NCBI GenBank assembly: GCA_039545355.1 | Contig: BCJJ01000029.1 | Span: 248,001-312,000 of the forward strand | Direction of reading: 5' to 3' | Source: Trichosporon coremiiforme | Lineage: Eukaryota > Basidiomycota > Tremellomycetes > Trichosporonales > Trichosporonaceae | DNA length: 64,000 nt | Shown here: in pieces, positions 60,201-64,000 of the stretch | Numbering within the stretch: the first letter of the stretch is position 1 | Layout of the letters: the number at the start of each line of letters is the position of its first letter | Notes under the pieces: model-generated | Told to the model about the DNA's origin: nothing | Database searches by the model: none | What the model saw: only the letters and a program-made list of their open reading frames with translations | Translations under genes and position numbers: made by a program

Positions 60201-63200
60201 ATATTCCGGCGGCTGCAACCTGAGCTACCCCAACGCTCATGTGACTTGACTCCGTGCAGGCAACCACAACGAGACCAAGACATGAACGTAAACTGTCCCT
60301 TGCTCCGCGCTACTACTTCATGGTCGCGCTAGTGGCCGTCGCGATTGTTGAATGCCACTAAATCCGCACCGACGTTGGCATTGATATGGGGTCTCTTTGG
60401 CCGCTACGACTGACGCCGCTACTCTGGTACGCTGGCTGAATGCCGGAACCGAAGCTGCCTTAGTCTACCGTGTCGGAGAGAAAGTGGCGTCATTCCAAGT
60501 GGCTAATCGCTGTAGTCCGCTCTCTGAGCAGGGGTCACCAATGATCGGTTTCCTAGGGCCGTGCAAAGCAAGGGACCGAAAAGGACCACTCGCGAGAGCG
60601 GTTACCGGCATGCTGCAAACATCACAGTAGGACAGAGAGACAATAACGGAAGGGCTGTGAAACTGATTACATACCAGAGCTCCGGGCCTGGGAGCCGGCG
60701 AGTCCCTCCATGCAACGGCAGCAGTCTTTGAGAAACGAGAGGGGCCCGACGTGAGGTTGACGACTTAAGAGATCGGCTAGGGCGTGGAGTGAATGCTTTG
60801 AGTGACCGTGCCTTAGGCCACTAGTACACCCTATCACGCAAGGGTTCTGAGCAGATGCTGCAATGTCAGGAAACACTGCCTTTTCGCCCGTGGCACGTTC
60901 CAACTCCAGAGATCGAGCTCGCTGCGCAATGAGACCTGGGATGTTGAGGCTATTCCCCGACTGTGTCGCAGGTCGGAGAATCGTCGCAGTCACACAGGCC
61001 GAGACAGGACCACTGTGACAGTCTTGAATGAACCTGTGGCCATTTGCAGGATGAGGGCGTTTTCTACCCTTCCCTCCAGCCGGAGTAACTATTGGTTCTA
61101 TTCAAACCCTTCAATCGGTTTTCAGGAGCACCAGAGGACATGATCTGAAATGTGAACTATGCATGGGGGTATGACGCTTAGCATTGAAATGTCTCCTTAG
61201 CCTGGGCGAAGCAACGCTCCGAGCGCTGTTCTCGATGTGAAGGGAGGGGGGTAATGCACCCGCCCACTACCTACGCTGCCGAAGCTCTGAGATGGAACAC
61301 CTCTGACCCTCTGACTATGTGCTCATGGAAGGTGATTCTTTGGGGATCGAAAGTAGAGGTGTGAGGTTTACGGATGAATACGAGACGATGACCCCCTGAG
61401 CTTGCTCAAGGAGCATGGCTGGCGCAGGCGTCGAGGTCAGCCTGCCTGTGCCCACAGCAGTTTGCCCAGAGCAGACTCCACCAGCACTGCTGGACACTTC
61501 TCAGACCCTCTCCGACCGCATCCACGCACGTCCTGCATTACGATCACGGAAGCCAAAGGCGTCAAGTTCTAGGCGTCAAGTGTTTCTATGTTATTACCTG
61601 TTTTAGTTNTATCATCATTAGTTCATCTATATTCTGTATCTTATATGGCAGANGATCCTCATAACCAACGATTCTTCTCATATCTAGTGCCAATGCAGCA
61701 GTTGGACGACCTTTGTGTGGTTGCACGTTAGGCCTTCTAAGCAGGGTCGCTCTTGAGCACCTGAGCACCTTAGAGTGAGACGGACATTGCAGCTTATCAG
61801 GCGGACCCTTGCACCCTGGTAAACCCCGCCCCCCCCCGCCCTCCCCACGTCGGCTTCGAGAAAAAAGGCAAGGCATGACCACGAAGCATGGCCACTAGTC
61901 AAACCGTTACACGGCATTATGCCTCTGGTTGTTCTGGAGAGCGTGACATAGTAGTAGAAGAACACTCTTCAAATGCTGTCAAGGCCCTACGAAACGCCGA
62001 AGCCGCGAGACTACCAATGCTCTCCTCGTTATACTGTATCAGTCAACCAGATTCGGCACAGAGGCCTGTGCAGCCTGCGCAGTTGGACTGCTTGCTGGTG
62101 GAGACAAGTCTCTAAGGAACCATTCAAAACAGGAACAACTCCGGTCCGCGGGCTTGTCAGCTGAACAACTGGATGAGTCCCGTACATTCCCAAGGAAAGA
62201 CAGGGCGACCGGAGGCGGGCCGCCTCTCCCATCGAAAGAGATCGCAGCTGCAATGCAGTACCACAGATTGCATATCGGCGTGCGCCGCAAAATGTGATTC
62301 TGCTGCCCGTCTCGTTACGTTGTAAGTGAGTTGGTAGCGACATCAGATCTGCGATGGAAACAGAAATGACCTGAGTCTGCTCCCCGCGGTCCATCTGCCC
62401 GCTCCTCCGTCATAGAGCCGCCCTGGAGGAGAGTTTGGAGTTCTCGTTAGGTTGCTCAGAACCCGCCGCGGCCATACTCGTAACGAGTCCCCTTTTGTCT
62501 GTGCCAGACGGTGCAGCTGTAGGCAGTGCCGATACAACGCCATGGGCTCTGAAACCGGCACGCGGCATGGAGATCATCATAAACATAAAGATACAAGTGC
62601 AGAGTGCGCACCTGCGCACCTAGCTCCCTGTCGGACGGTCACCACATCGATTGGGCCAGCCCCCCACGGCAGACACAACGGCAAAGACGGCACCATGCTC
62701 AGTGATCCCGTGCAGGGTGCTTCTTTAGACCCGCAGAGGTGTTGAGTTGGCAAGTGAAAGTGATTGAAAAGGGAGTCTTGCGGGTGTGTCGATTCGCCGA
62801 CTTTGACAGTGTCAGTCAGGCACGAACGGCAATCAACTAGATCACAACTGATCCTACCTCCTGCAATTCTGACTCGGGCTCCTGTCTGCGTGTCGGATGC
62901 CGTCCCTGCGTTTCGCGGCATCACCTCTGGTCGAGGGTTGACTACGCCGTTGTCTAGTCCAAGCACAGTTCCGCATCGACAGACCAGCTCTGTCCTTCGT
63001 CTATTTCGCCGGAGAACTCGGTCTCGAGCGAAACAAACAGTTTCCAGTGAGCGCTTTCCAAGTTGTTCAGGTACGCAACCTTCCTCGTCAAACTCCTGGA
63101 CGCTCCGAAGTTCTCCCGGCGTTACTATGTCCCCATTCATTTCCCGTGTTTATGGACCCCGCCTTCAGGTCGCTTGTGAGAGCGACGGAGACAGTACAGG

Positions 63201-64000
63201 GAGACTTGTGTGGAAGACGCTGCCCCGTCAGATGATCTTCGTGTGGTTGACTGACCCAGCCCAGCTTGAACCTTGTCGGGTGTACCTCGGGTAGATCCAC
63301 GGCTGACATAGGAGGGATGTATCCTTCACCAGTTGGTCCACTTCCCCGGACGTTGGCCCCGTCAACCAAGAGGCTCTTTCGAAAGGCGGGGCGCTTGTGC
63401 AGACGAAACGACCTGGGGCATTCGCATCATTGGTGGTCCCCACACGAGGTCGCCGGGGTAAGTGGTGCTGGCCATCTTGAACCCCGTCCAAGCCAGGGTC
63501 AGCGCACAGGGGAGACCCTTTGCCACATGCACCACTCCTTGCGGTCAGACATACGTGCCTTCACAGTTGACGCTGCCCGTTGAAGGGACTGCGCGATCCG
63601 TCACCGGACGGCCACCCTCTTTGGATCTGCATGCGCCTTTGGCATGTCAACCAAAGAGACGGTTCACGGGCCAGCAGCAGCGGGACCGTTCTGCTGGCAG
63701 TCCACTTCCAGATCAGTCACATAGTCGCTTCTGAATACGTGAAGCAAAACCCTATGATTCAGTCGCTCAGTAGAGGGGTGCTGGACCGACTGGGCGGTAA
63801 CGATATGGTTAACGGGAATGAGCGAGATCCAACTTTTGTCCCTGAGCTCTCCCAGAACAGCTACAGAGCAGAGATTGGCCCAGCGGAAACGTCCAGCTTC
63901 TAGATGCAAGATCTTGGGGCTACACCAAGTCCATGTTACATGTTCATGAACGCAAAAGCCTTTCAGTGTCATGCCGGTGTCTCTTCTCAAGCCTAGTCGC
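54282..64000. other. 9.7-kb tract without a supportable gene
   Basis: Frames reach 371 codons (57540-58655, minus) but show no domain, biased codon use or exon chain. A frame at 54464-54646 (+) ending KSM lacks an ATG and could be an exon tail or 3' UTR. I see no transposon coding motif. Ambiguous bases occur at 61609 and 61653. Confidence 0.4.
61575..61680. other. A/T-rich patch with ambiguous bases (N)
   Basis: Two undetermined bases at 61609 and 61653 sit in a locally A/T-rich stretch that contrasts with its surroundings. This may be an assembly or polishing weak point, or a junction. Confidence 0.7.

Noticed and set aside
1..64000. Transposons, CRISPR arrays, biosynthetic cluster
   Set aside because: No reverse-transcriptase, integrase or transposase motifs, long terminal repeats, regular spacer arrays or clustered tailoring enzymes were seen. 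A repeat search against the whole genome would be decisive.

Overview
The window is nuclear DNA of a filamentous or yeast-like fungus. It holds spliced genes with introns of 34 nt to 1.3 kb, mitochondrial HSP60 and HSP10, a MedA-family developmental regulator and a GPI-anchored wall protein. Introns typically run GTGAGT...CTGAC-N(3-9)-AG. Intron style, codon usage and protein features point to a basidiomycete, most likely Tremellomycetes (Trichosporonales-like). That placement is inference. I found no rRNA, convincing tRNA, CRISPR array or intact transposon.

Layout. The left gene block (2-12.3 kb) has a USP16/45-type ubiquitin hydrolase (-), a small RPEL-repeat protein (-), a TDA3-like FAD oxidoreductase (+) and a Ser/Pro-rich GPI-anchored surface protein (-). 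After about 5 kb without recognisable genes comes a MedA/DUF7082 regulator (-, 17.1-19.5 kb). It is preceded by a 1.6-kb stretch with no ATG on its sense strand, which looks like a very long 5' leader. From about 21 to 34 kb there is a gene desert.

The middle block has a head-to-head chaperonin pair, HSP10 (-) and HSP60 (+), sharing a promoter of about 0.5 kb that contains a heat-shock-element-like site. HSP10 has a 1.3-kb intron before its last 16 codons. A long protein of unknown function (-, 39.3-43.3 kb) converges on HSP60 and also has an ATG-free leader. The right block has a lactonase-fold beta-propeller protein (+), a converging short F-box-like gene (-) and a rhodanese plus dual-specificity MAP-kinase-phosphatase-like gene (+) with a third ATG-free leader. 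From 54.3 kb to the end I see no supportable gene, and two ambiguous bases lie near 61.6 kb.

Exon joins were worked out by hand. For each spliced gene the exon lengths sum to a multiple of three and the joins restore family motifs. No orthology search, RNA data or fold prediction was available. I did not find a clear multi-gene novel system. The best leads are the ATG-free leaders, the HSP10 gene structure and the large gene-empty tracts.
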